From: Whalleya microplaca
Taxonomy: Eukaryota; Ascomycota; Sordariomycetes; Xylariales; Xylariaceae
Length of the DNA: 64,000 bases
Direction of reading: 5' to 3'
Assembly (NCBI GenBank): GCA_022497155.1
Contig: MU385716.1
Span: forward strand, 248,001 to 312,000
In this document: piece by piece, positions 11,383 through 21,616 of the stretch
How positions within the stretch are numbered: the first letter of the stretch is position 1
Layout of the letters: every line of letters starts with the position of its first letter
Translations under genes and position numbers: made by a program
Notes under the pieces: generated by a model
What the model was told of the DNA's origin: nothing
Seen by the model: the letters and a program-made list of their open reading frames with translations, nothing else
Databases searched by the model: none

Positions 11383-11895
11383 ATGTCTAAACCGTCTCTA
11401 ACCATCCGAACTGTGCAAGCTACGAGCATTGTTCTCGGAACCACCGTCGCCGGACTCAATGCCGGACTCTCCTTCTTTGTAGTCCCACGACTTCTAGAGT
11501 CGCCCACGCCGCTCCTGTTACGGCAATGGGACAAAATGTCATCGTTGACCCGGCGGTTATTCCCAGGCCCGCTGCTGTTGCCAGGTCTTCTGAACGTATA
11601 TCTGGCCTACAAACTCCCAGAGAAGACGCGCCTCTATGTGCTGGCTGCTGCTTTAGTGTTTAGCACCAACCCCTATACTTACGCCGTCATCATGCCAATC
11701 AACAGGAAGCTGAAAAGTAAGGTGCAGAGTTTATACGCCACAGACACGGGTCTCGGTGATGTTCTTGTTGATGAGATTGTTGGTGGCGAAGAGACTGCTC
11801 ATGCACTGGTTGATCAATGGGGCCTACTACACTTATACCGGCCTGCGATGGCATTACTAGCTGGCTGTGTTGGATTATATGCTGCGTTGCCATGA
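11383..11895 (+). CDS. DUF1772 (anthrone oxygenase-like) membrane protein
   Basis: A single exon of 170 residues from the ATG at 11383 (MSKPSLTIRTVQATSIVLGT); an upstream non-ATG extension is unlikely. Four hydrophobic segments are visible at about 12-34, 61-77, 84-103 and 151-168. The pattern with NPYTYAVIMPINRKL after the third helix, and W plus H and R residues before the fourth (QWGLLHLYRP), matches the DUF1772/anthrone-oxygenase-like family. Some members oxidise anthrones in polyketide pathways (HypC and TpcL type), but many are orphan genes. No polyketide synthase or other biosynthetic gene is in the window, so the catalytic role is unproven. The length is normal for the family. Confidence 0.75.
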   Translation: MSKPSLTIRTVQATSIVLGTTVAGLNAGLSFFVVPRLLESPTPLLLRQWDKMSSLTRRLFPGPLLLPGLLNVYLAYKLPEKTRLYVLAAALVFSTNPYTYAVIMPINRKLKSKVQSLYATDTGLGDVLVDEIVGGEETAHALVDQWGLLHLYRPAMALLAGCVGLYAALP

Positions 11896-13985
11896 GTCTC
11901 GAGGTTCTCGGGTCCTGACGAGCATATGCGAGCAACGAGGTCCTTATGCTATCACCTGAGTCACCTCTCACCCGTATCACTATCCTTCATCTAAATTATT
12001 TGTGTCTGGTGGGTGTATGCCATAAAACATGTTGTACTCTCGTCATGATGCTTCCATCGGGTAGGGAACTCATATATATGGTGATTTGGAGTCTAGATCA
12101 TATTATCCACGATAGTAACATAGCAGAGACGATCTATTCAGATACACCCTTTAGTTTTTCTAATAACAATCAAGTGATAGTTAAATTATGTGCTAACATG
12201 ATCCTTAACATGGTATGTGACATGATTTATATATCCCTTGTTCTATGGTGGCCAATTTAGCCGCTGTCATACTGTCACATCTAGCTTGTTAGCTAGTGTA
12301 GGACCAATGTCACCTCTAGAGCTTCTCCTAGTCGTGTAATTATAATGTTTCCCTAGACACCGAACACTGTACTTAGACCTATAAGACTCCAAGTCCTGCG
12401 TACTCTTTGATTAGGGAGCGATTCCATCTCGCAAGGACGAAACCAGCAACCTGTCCGGCACTTGGCAGATTGTCGACACTGCTCGCCTGTAAAAATGCAC
12501 CAATGAAAGCCCATAATGGTATCATTTCAAGAGAACTAAATATTCGAAGAATCCATCTCACATAACTCATTTCACACTTGACAGACTCAACACAAAGTCA
12601 ATATAACTTATTCACTTTCTCACTTACGTCAATTTGTAGCTCTTAGAATCAGGTCAAACACTACATTCTCATAATACTCCGCTTCCTTGTAGGTCTGTTG
12701 CTTTTGTCGTATGCATTAGACCAGGTGGTTGCGTAACTACGTCTAAAGGCTAGAGAACGGGGTAGCGCGTTGAGGTCGTTGAGAATACCGATGGGACTTG
12801 GGCGACTGGTACGATTAGTTCCAAAAACAAATAGAATATGTTGGTCCAGTGGAGTCTGAATTAAGTTAGCTCGGATTGTCTTGTTGATACCACTCTCTCA
12901 ACCTAATATCTTCTTACAACTATCTCGCAACGCTTAAGATGCTTGTAGAACCGGACATGACTCTGACCTCTGCTTATTCGTGGAAGAGAAAACAATTAGG
13001 ACCAACGATCTTCTATACCAAATGCTGAATATTACTACATAATGAAGATGAATTATTAAGCTGCCCACAGATCTCAATATGTTATCACCAAGGATGATGT
13101 TCTTGAATCTAAGAGTGTTAGGACGTACGCATGACCTATGACCTAACAGATGTCAGTGTGAGATATCAATAAAAGGACTGGCTTCATATATCGCCAATGC
13201 TTCTACTCGGACATTACGAATGCTATAACAGGAGCTAGGATGCAATGAGCTTTGCTTACTATTAGGCGGTTCCGATATCACAACCCCAAGGAATGCGGTA
13301 TTGAACATATCACCAAGGCGTTTACCTGTGCCAAGGTCACCGCCGAATAATCTAGCCTACTTTCAACCTTGAGAGCATTGAAGGTGTGGCAAGGTCGTTG
13401 ATGAGAGTCTACCTTTTCAATAGAGATTCGGGTCAGTAGAGCAACGGTGATTGAATTTAGTTGAAGCTGGGCTTATTGAAATCAAGGGCTATTTCATGAG
13501 ACCCAAAACTCCAGAAGGTCAGGTTGCAACAGTTCTAATTAGATATATTAAGTGCTATGTTCAGGTATATTTATGCTGCCGTACACCTAGAGTTCATATA
13601 TAGTATCATATGGCTGTTCTCCCCTGGATCTGGCATCTACCATCGTGTCCTTGAGGTTGGTTGAAGAGATTGCTCTCCTGAAGTAAATTGATTTCGTAAG
13701 TACTAAATGATATATCGAAGAGTGTAAATTAACAAGTCGTCTTCAATATAGCCTTGATAGGATCCAAAGATCACCACAACTTTGATCTCAACAAAGCATG
13801 ACATGTTGATCAAAGACATTTCCCTAACCTGCTACAGACATGCTTTCACCAAGCCAATGTTGTCAATAATATTTCTGCAGATAATTTTATTACCATCGAA
13901 GAATAAGGGGAAACTCACGTCAGCTAGCGGTGTGTTAAGGTGAACAAGGCACAAGTGATCGTTGCCTGATAGGGAGGACTAGAGG

Positions 13986-14380
13986 TGTTAAGCATTCGGC
14001 TCATAATTCTTTGCAATAGAAACAAATAAGTATACTGTTGCGCAGCACTTCACCTTAGCTTAGCACGGGCCTTGCCTGTACATATAGTGTCTCTTTCACC
14101 AACTAGCAGTGAAAGAGACCATCTTTAATCATACAACTTACACCAAGGCATTGTACAATAGTACTTACTGCACTTCGTGCACCCCCTCCTACTTTACAGT
14201 AGTTAATTGTACTGCATTCCAGTTCCTGGAACTGCTATGAACTTAGTCGTGTGCCTAGAAGTTATCTTAACTGATTTATACTGCTAGCCACGCATTATAT
14301 ACTTGACGCTTGATAGATTTGATGTTCTACAATTTACCTTGCTTTATCATGATATATACAAAATTTGGTATCTGCTAACA
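13986..14380. repeat. Possible solo LTR (TGTTA...TAACA)
   Basis: A 395-bp segment begins TGTTA and ends TAACA, the short terminal inverted repeat typical of Ty1/copia LTRs, with a TATA-like ATTATATACT at about 14286. No 5-bp target-site duplication is seen (AGAGG on the left, CCCCC on the right) and no second copy is recognisable in the window. The evidence is therefore weak. Confidence 0.2.
14089..14119. repeat. Perfect 11-bp inverted repeat, 9-nt loop
   Basis: GTCTCTTTCAC at 14089-14099 and GTGAAAGAGAC at 14109-14119 are perfect complements separated by CAACTAGCA. The structure is read directly; its function is unknown. Confidence 0.8.
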
Positions 14381-15036
14381 CCCCCTACACCACCAGTCTT
14401 AAGGGGCAACATCAAAGGGCGAGGGAAGCTCAAGGCCTTAAACTGAAGAAACTCATCGCATTATAGACTTCATGATAAAATGGATAATAACAAGGGAATA
14501 GCCCTACGTCCACTGTCATACTGCGTGAAGTTGATATCAGCCCCTGAGGCATTTGATATCGCCAATTCCATAGTCTATAGCAGGATATAAGTATATTAAG
14601 AAAGACAGGGTGATCGTTGAGTATAGAAGATGCCTCTTGGGGTTTTCCCATCTGGTTTGAGCTTGGGCGAAGCCCCTTGGGCCGGCTACGTCGTATGGTC
14701 TCTGTCGACGTATGGCTCCCACGATCGACCTACCTTCATCCACTGGACTTTCGAATCTATCGACGAGGCCCATCGACGAGATGTATCAACGGAAACATAA
14801 ATAATCGACGAGATGTCGACGAGAACATAAATCAAACGGGGAAAGTACGCTGATGTACCTACCTCCCACCTTTTGAAATCATGCTGGAAAAAAAATCAGC
14901 CCAACTTTTTCCCTTCAAGATTCAGCACAACTTCCGAATCCCACAACCAAAATTAATCTACCTCCATCCACACAGCCACTTCAACAAGCTGTTACCTATC
15001 TGCCTGCAAACATCAAGAGATCGCATTCCATCGCCA

Positions 15037-15994
15037 ATGTCTTCTTCAGTATGTTTGTCTGTTTCCTTAAGATTCGTAATAGATTTCAAACTAACTTTCG
15101 CCTTCATCAGAACGGTTTCCCCTCTTCCTCTGGCGTCGCTGGTAGTGTTGCTCCGGCTACTGCTGCTGGTGGTGCTTCTGGTGCCGCCAACAATGGTGGT
15201 GGTTCTGGTGTGTCTGCCGCTGCTCCTGGTGGTGCCGCTGCTCCTGGTGGTGTCGCTGCTACTGGTGGTCCCGCCGCCGCTGCTCCTGGTGGTCCCGCCG
15301 CCGCCGCTCCTGGTGCTTCCGCTGCCGCTCCCGGTGCCGCTGCTGCTGGTGGTGTCGGTGTCGGTGCTATCGTTCCAGTCGTGAGTGCTTGGTTAATTTC
15401 CATCCTCGAAGACACGCAACTGAAATGTCTTTTAGGTTCAAGCCCCGGCCCCGGCCACAATCCCGGCCCCGGCCCCGGCCACAATCCCGGCCCCGGCCCC
15501 GGCTCCAGCCACTCTGCCCATTGTCTTCCAATGGGCTGGCCACGCACATATCGTGAGTATATTGCTCCCAGATTTGATATACATGGAAGACCATATAGAA
15601 CTGACATGCGCCTATTAGAATCCCGGGGCCCCGAACGCGGTGTTGGCCCAGGTGCCTGGCCCCGCGGTGCTGGACGTAAGTTATAAATCATCGTCACCCC
15701 CGGTATAGTAAACATAGATAGAATTAATGTATCTATTAGGAATTACGCGGCTGGACGTGCCCCCTTTGCGTGCTCACGCCGAAGACGGGAAGAAACTGGC
15801 GTCGGCATTTGACCCGGCACGTGCGATTTTGCTATCTGTGCAATGTTGGACCTCTGCGGAGTGCCGACGATGTGGCCCAGCACATCGCCAACACCCACGG
15901 AGGGCAGACTCTTGACTGTCCTCATCCCGGCTGTGGCAGGGTGTTCACGGATATGTATGAGTACTCCGTGCACGTCACCCGTCACGGGATCTGA
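15037..15994 (+). CDS. C2H2 zinc-finger protein with Ala/Gly/Pro-rich N-terminus
   Basis: Five exons, join(15037..15048,15111..15380,15436..15552,15619..15675,15740..15994), give 236 residues. Every intron is phase 0 with a good donor (GTATGT, GTGAGT, GTGAGT, GTAAGT) and a YAG acceptor; the first coding exon is only 12 nt (MSSS). Residues about 14-94 are Ala/Gly/Pro-rich (AAAPGGAAAPGG, GGPAAAA). Residues 95-120 repeat APAPATIP. The last exon carries three tandem fingers: C159-x2-C-x12-H175-x3-H179, C183-x2-C-x13-H200-x4-H205 and C212-x4-C-x12-H230-x3-H234, ending two residues after the last His. No TGEKP linker is present. DNA binding and a nuclear role are inferred from the finger type; the low-complexity arm may be an interaction region. 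No orthologue name is recognised. Confidence 0.85.
15442..15506 (+). repeat. 24-bp GC-rich tandem repeat in coding exon
   Basis: The unit CCCGGCCCCGGCC plus ACAAT recurs with a 24-bp period about 2.7 times inside exon 3 of the zinc-finger gene and encodes repeated Ala-Pro with Thr-Ile-Pro. The antisense frame would encode Gly-Pro repeats but has no other gene signals. Confidence 0.9.
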
Positions 15995-18969
15995 AGTTGA
16001 GGGAGTCCAATATCACCAACATCGTTTTGTTGGCATGGTACGCACGCTGTCATTTCATAAAACTAGTCCCCAAACTGACCGGTGTAATTTTAGCGCCCGT
16101 AACTGTCGTCAACTCACAGTAGGCTTCCACTTCTGTTGACACGGCGCCTCTGCCTCTTTTCGCCGGCTTTACGGGGGATCCTGCGAGGGATTCTATGGAC
16201 ATGACATTGTTGGGGGTTTGGCTCTGGGCCTCCGGTTTCCTTGTTCTGCGTCGCTTCGACGATCACTTACGGAATTGCATCTTGTTTTCTCTTCGTTCCT
16301 GGGCTTGTTGCTTGCGACCGCCTGGGCTAATTTTCATTCAAGTACCTTAATAATTGATGATCGATCGCCGTTCAGGCATACCTCTGCACCCGCTGAAGGG
16401 ATACAAGCTGACCTTCCCTTCATATCGTGATTGTTACCTTCCATGTAAACTGTCTCCGCGTATGTGAAGTATCAATAGATCTGGTCAACCACTCTTCAAA
16501 GCCAAGACTCACAGACGAGAACCTGCTGGATTATATCGTCGCGGTGGTGTATCAAGCCTGTCTTAAGTACTCTTTTGCAGCATAATTAGTGTAGTAAGCG
16601 TCGAGCCTCGCATAATAAGTTGATTTAGTGTTGAAGTGACCACTCCAAGAGAAAATAGTTCATTCCCATAAGGCTATGTAAGCCCCATTATAACAAGAGC
16701 TAGCCGGAGCTTAGCTGCTACTAATGCCGTGCACAAGTTGACAGGGAATGAAGCCCCGGGTATTCATCTAGCTGCGTTTTAGCAAGCAAAAGTTGGATCC
16801 TACGGACAAGACGTTGCCAGTTGTCTTGCATCGAGGGCAGTGGGCGATAGCTGATGTCAGAGGATCGACGAAATATTACTTCGGATCTATGGGTTGATGA
16901 GCACGTTGCTCTAAAAGCCTATGTATAAGCGCTCGTATCCGCTAAACAGAAGTAATTTCGCTTGGCGTAGATCTATCTGGTGAATAATACTCAATGGCGG
17001 CTACGCTGACGCTTGAGTACGCGTCAGGGAGAAGGATTCTAATTGATCAAATCCTGTTGAATGTAGTCGCGCGGCTTAAGATGTGTCAGGGGCTGACTGA
17101 TACTCGTTCAAGGGCCATCTCCGAGCTTGAGTTACAGTGCCTCGGGTATAATCTATGCCCAGACTATCCTGCTATCGTCCATAAGCAAGTATCAACATAA
17201 TAGACAGGATCTGGCAACGGCTTGACAATTCTGGTGGCTGGCTAACATGAAGCAAGAGACCAAGACGACGATCCGTGAGGTTACGAAAATGTAGGTGAAA
17301 GTGGATCTGTCAAGCTGTCCGGCGTCCCACGTCGTCGGATCTACTACATACCTAGCGATCAGTCCAATTTCCGGGCTGCCGGGCGAGTTTGAGATTTGAA
17401 TCGCCAGATCGTTCGATTGCCCCTCAGACCCTGATGAGAACCTTGGAGGTGATGCCATTAACCTTCGAATTATCAAATGCGATATGGGGCAATATTCCAT
17501 TTATACTACGTGAGTGCCTTGCTGTGAGGATAAGTAGGTCTGAAATCAGGATTGACGTTGCACTCGCAAGTTTGGTCACTGAAGCTCCTATTTACGGCAA
17601 CGCCTTTGTTGTCCGGGCGGGTATGTCTCGGGGGTGGAAAAGACTAAGACTGCGGCTCGGCCCAAGACAGGGGACAAAACTACGGAGGCAAACCCGCATT
17701 GGACGAATACGATGTTACGAGAAGGACATCGCCTTCATCTTTGTACTAGCTCCGGATGAATTGGCACTACTAGTTACATGTTGGCGGTCACAAAACCTGA
17801 TCTGCTACCTATGTACGGAGTCAAACACGTGGGTTCGTGGCTGCAACTGGGCACCCTTTCGCTTCTCGGGAGGCTTACTACTATTTACATAAACTGAAAA
17901 GTCTGGTCCAAGAGCAGTCAATAGCTTCTTCCCCAGCTGCCCAGCTGTGGCCTGAGCACGCCTGTATGTGTTTTAAGCCAAGATGGTCAATATCCCCGGA
18001 ACATTATAGACCAGGTCAGTCTCGCATCATCAGATCAGATCGATGTGCGCACGAAGACGTACATAGGGGAAAGGAAACGATATATGTAATGGGCCAGTAT
18101 CGGATACTTCCTAATCCTTGGGCGTGCAGCAAACTTGCTTGCGTAATCGTGTAATCCGCGGATAGGTAGGCAGTAGGCAGTCGGATGTTGATAGACCTGG
18201 GAACCGTGACGAGAGCACAGCAGCTGTGGAGAGCGTTGTGCGACGTATCACCGTCTTCCAATGTATCCTACTGATTAACAGAACCGTCACTATGAAGATG
18301 TGTGCAGCTTGAACGTCGATATGGATCAAGAGAGAGTTGATGAGGGGAAACAACAGTTGGATAGGGATTCTTACTTTGTGCACTTGACGGGACCAAGATT
18401 GAATGTTCTGGAGAATTATTGTTCGTACTAGCGAGGAAAGAGCATTAGCCTATCTACTATGTCGGTACGGTTGAAGCTAATATGTCTTAGCTTACCGTTG
18501 GCATATGCCTGTTCCTGGACGAACTCTTCTCAACCCGCTTCGAACCAACTTTGTTATGATGTGCGACAACGTTCAGGAACTCCGGAGCCTCCCCACGGTT
18601 TCTTTTCCCTACACACGTATGGCTCGCCAGGTCGCACACGCAGTAGTATTTTCAGAGTGCTTTGATGCCGCGGCAACCATTTTAGGGGGCTGAGATCAGA
18701 TCAGCTCAGCTTGATTCTTTCTATGGGGCCTTGTCAATCACTTCCCATGACACTGACCTCGTGTTAGTGGATCTGTTTTACGATTGGTTCGAATCGTCTC
18801 GAAGATCAATAGCCAAGACAAGAACAGAATCTTCCATTTGCGGACTCATGCCTTTTGGAATTGGCCAAGATTGACAATTCCATCAAGAGATCACGACTGA
18901 CCAGTGTTTGGGCGACCAACAACAAGTGGTTTGATGGAGACCCCCAAACCACCACACAGACACCAGACT

Positions 18970-20460
18970 TTACATATGTATGTACGCACATACATACAAA
19001 CTAGTATCCATACATACTAGTAGATATGTACATAGTATGTAGGTATGTAATGGTAGGTAGCCACCGCAAGAGCCGAGGAATGACCAAGGCACCTCCTATA
19101 CTTGTAACATACATACAAACATATTTGTAGGTGCAGCGTTGTAACTTGTGTTGTGTAAATTGTGTAGGTTGTGTTGGCGAACGGGCAGGACGGGCAGACC
19201 TGGCATATGAACGAGTAGCCGAAATGAAGGCGCTGCATAACATCTCCAGTTCAGCACACATACGTACATGTATATTATTATTAGTGCTGGACAGCCACCG
19301 ACCAAGCCATTGTGACCCAATTCTTCCCTTATCCATCCCTCTTGCCCCTTGACTGGCTGACTGGTTTGACTGGGCTTTGTCCGATTCTAGCGTCTTGTTA
19401 TCCCAACCTCCCCGGTCCCTGGACCCTGGAGCTGAACCCACAGAAACAATGTACATATGCGAATGTATGTATAGCACAGTTGTACAAAGTACATTCCACG
19501 CTTGTATTGATTATTATACATGTATTTGCTGTACTGCGTCCATCCATGTTCATGTTCATGGGGGAGTCTTCAGCGGGCGATCAGTGTGTTCACCACCCAC
19601 CCAATTCATCCATCGAGGTGAACCATCGCAGCCACCGATATTGGATGCTATTATCTATCAGACGGCTGTCATCATTTTTCTCTTCCAGCCTCGGCTGCAA
19701 CATGGTAAGTTAGTTGGCTGCACCGTTAATCAGCATTCCCATTCCATCTGAGGTCGTCTCCATCTCATCTACCTACATATACGTAGTACATACATACATA
19801 CATATACACACACATTGTAATAGCAGTTAACGCCGGCCGGTGGCCAAAACTCCATGTCGGTCTCACATAATAATCTTATTCCGGAGTCTTCTGACGCTGC
19901 AGGTCCAGAACATGATCCAATGTACGCATGTACATACAGTTGATCGTATGGGCCTGATCGAATGCAGCTAGCGTCTGGTTGCTGGGCCTATCCACCCCAG
20001 CCCACCAGCCCACCCGTACATATGTACAGGCTACAGGCCGTACAACATCCATTGGAGTTGATCCATAGGTACTCCATTTCAAGTGTTAGATACACACAAC
20101 CGGTAATGCAGACTCACTCAACCCAGCCAAGCAACCCACATACCCAGCCAGGCCTAACAAAAATAGAGTCTGATACACAGGTACTTCGTATGCGGCGTAT
20201 CCCATCCACGGCCAGTCAAGGTGCCAGGACACACAGACACCAGCCAGGCTATTCTTTTTTTGGCTGGGCGCTGGTGCTGGATTCCCGTAGCTGGGAAGGG
20301 CAGATGAAGCGTTGGCACCGGCCAGAAATAATGGAAATGTGCGGTAGCTGTGCGGTAGATGTATGGTACCTAGATGTACGTATGTACTCGCAGTACGCAT
20401 GTATGGATGTATGGATGTATGGATGTATGGATGTAGTATGTAGATAGGAAGTAGCTGTGC
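18970..20460. repeat. Cluster of TACATA/TATGTA palindromic motifs
   Basis: Repeated TACATATGTA, GTACATA and CATACATA strings occur at about 18974-19045, 19105-19130, 19260-19275, 19775-19812, 19920-19937, 20015-20030 and 20340-20435. They are partly microsatellite (ATAC)n and partly palindromic. The same motif appears in other spacers (9920-9962, 46310-46320, 47000-47050, 47527-47546, 47818-47833). Confidence 0.7.
20401..20432 (+). repeat. 8-bp tandem repeat GTATGGAT x4
   Basis: Four exact consecutive copies of GTATGGAT lie within the TACATA-rich spacer, before the CT-rich leader of the downstream gene. Confidence 0.9.
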
Positions 20461-21616
20461 ATGTATGTATCTCGCTACTGCTGCCTCGCCTCACACCACA
20501 CACCTCCCTCGTCATTGAACGCTGTTCACTCGCTTTTTTCCCTTCTCCTCTCTCCCATCGTTCGTTATTGTCATCCCAACCTTCTCCGAGTATTCCCCTC
20601 TCCCACAGCGCTGTTCCTGTCAAAGTTTCCGTGCGAGGGATTCTCTATCTTCCTGGATTACACGATTCTTTTGTTGGTTCGTTTTTTTATTTTATCATTC
20701 AATACGTACATTCATACATACATACATACGCTCGAGACGAGATTCCTTCGCTTGTCGCTCAGCAATACATTACATTACGGAAATACATACCTATAGCATC
20801 GAGGTTCTGCGTTGGGAGGTAATCACTTTCTAATCTCGAACAATACGTGTTTTGATTTGTGTTGCTTTCGTCCCATCATTCAACCCACTTCAACTCGGCT
20901 TTCGCCTCGATAATTTTCTCGATCCGAAACCCTCACCGCATCGTGACTATTATATTAATATACGAAGTCGTTGCTTGCTGTGTCTTCGATCCGATAACGA
21001 CCGTTACGGCAGCGAGCCGCATCTCGTTTTTGCATCTCCCAATTGGCCCTTGCGTAAGTGAGAATCCTCTACTTGTTACGCTTCAGTCAGATGGGATTTA
21101 CCTAGCAGAAGTGGCTACATATTCGCATATGGGTCATTTGCCCAAGTGGAGTTCTGCTGAACAATCGGCACCGTCAATTGCCCCAATCGATTTCTGTATC
21201 TCTTGGTATCAGTAGCCTTCGATATGCTGCTGGCCCGCAGCAGTACGGGTTTTCCTCGATCTATCCACCGCTTTGTTGGAGGGCCGCCATCGTTACGCGT
21301 TTCGGGCTTTGGAATTAGTGTTCCCCGAAATCCGGGACAACGGGCCACTACATTTTCCAAGAACACGGCTAACTTGAACCTCTCCTCACCATGCAGTCGT
21401 CCGCCTGGTCGCGTCATATTCGGAACCTAGACAGGGTGTGACCTCGGTCGATTCCTTCGTTGTCACAGAATTCCTTAGCTTCACAAGTTCTTTCGTCGTC
21501 TTACGCGAGAATTTTCCCAGGAGACGCCTAGCGAACCGGCATATACTCGCAGCGACCAGATCCTGTCATTAATGGGATTACTATAATCCTAAGAACCCCG
21601 AGTCGAGTCGATCTAT

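Larger units (their letters stand above)
11896..15036. other. AT-rich gene-poor block, about 3.1 kb
   Basis: No intact gene. It is dense in stops in all frames and visibly AT-rich between about 12.0 and 14.4 kb. A 63-codon minus frame at 12379-12570 reads like a coding fragment (LPSAGQVAGFVLARWNRSL) but has no recognisable partner exons. A possible LTR-like segment (13986-14380) and a perfect hairpin (14089-14119) lie inside. Near 14758-14840, ATCGACGAGATGT and AACATAAAT motifs recur. Decayed transposon sequence is an inference. Confidence 0.5.
15995..21616. other. Gene-poor block, 5.6 kb, repeat-rich
   Basis: No supported gene. Frames at 16994-17200 and 18505-18693 have protein-like composition but no splice context or motif, so they may be relics. 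Between 18960 and 20460 TACATA/TATGTA motifs are dense, and 20401-20432 holds an 8-bp tandem repeat. The final kilobase (about 20.5-21.6 kb) is CT-rich on the plus strand and probably contains the promoter and long 5' UTR of the 900-residue protein gene, including a possible UTR intron donor GTAAGTGAG at 21055. Confidence 0.5.

Noticed and set aside
15051..15715. Long Gly/Pro and Ala frames on both strands over the zinc-finger gene
   Set aside because: They read through the introns. The five-exon model explains the region and yields three canonical C2H2 fingers.
17389..17892. 167-codon plus frame in the gene-poor block
   Set aside because: No motif, no splice context and composition like random sequence; overlapping frames on the other strand are equally good.
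18776..18800. GGTTCGAATCG resembling a tRNA B box
   Set aside because: No A box at tRNA distance and no cloverleaf can be drawn; the match is part of a small palindrome.
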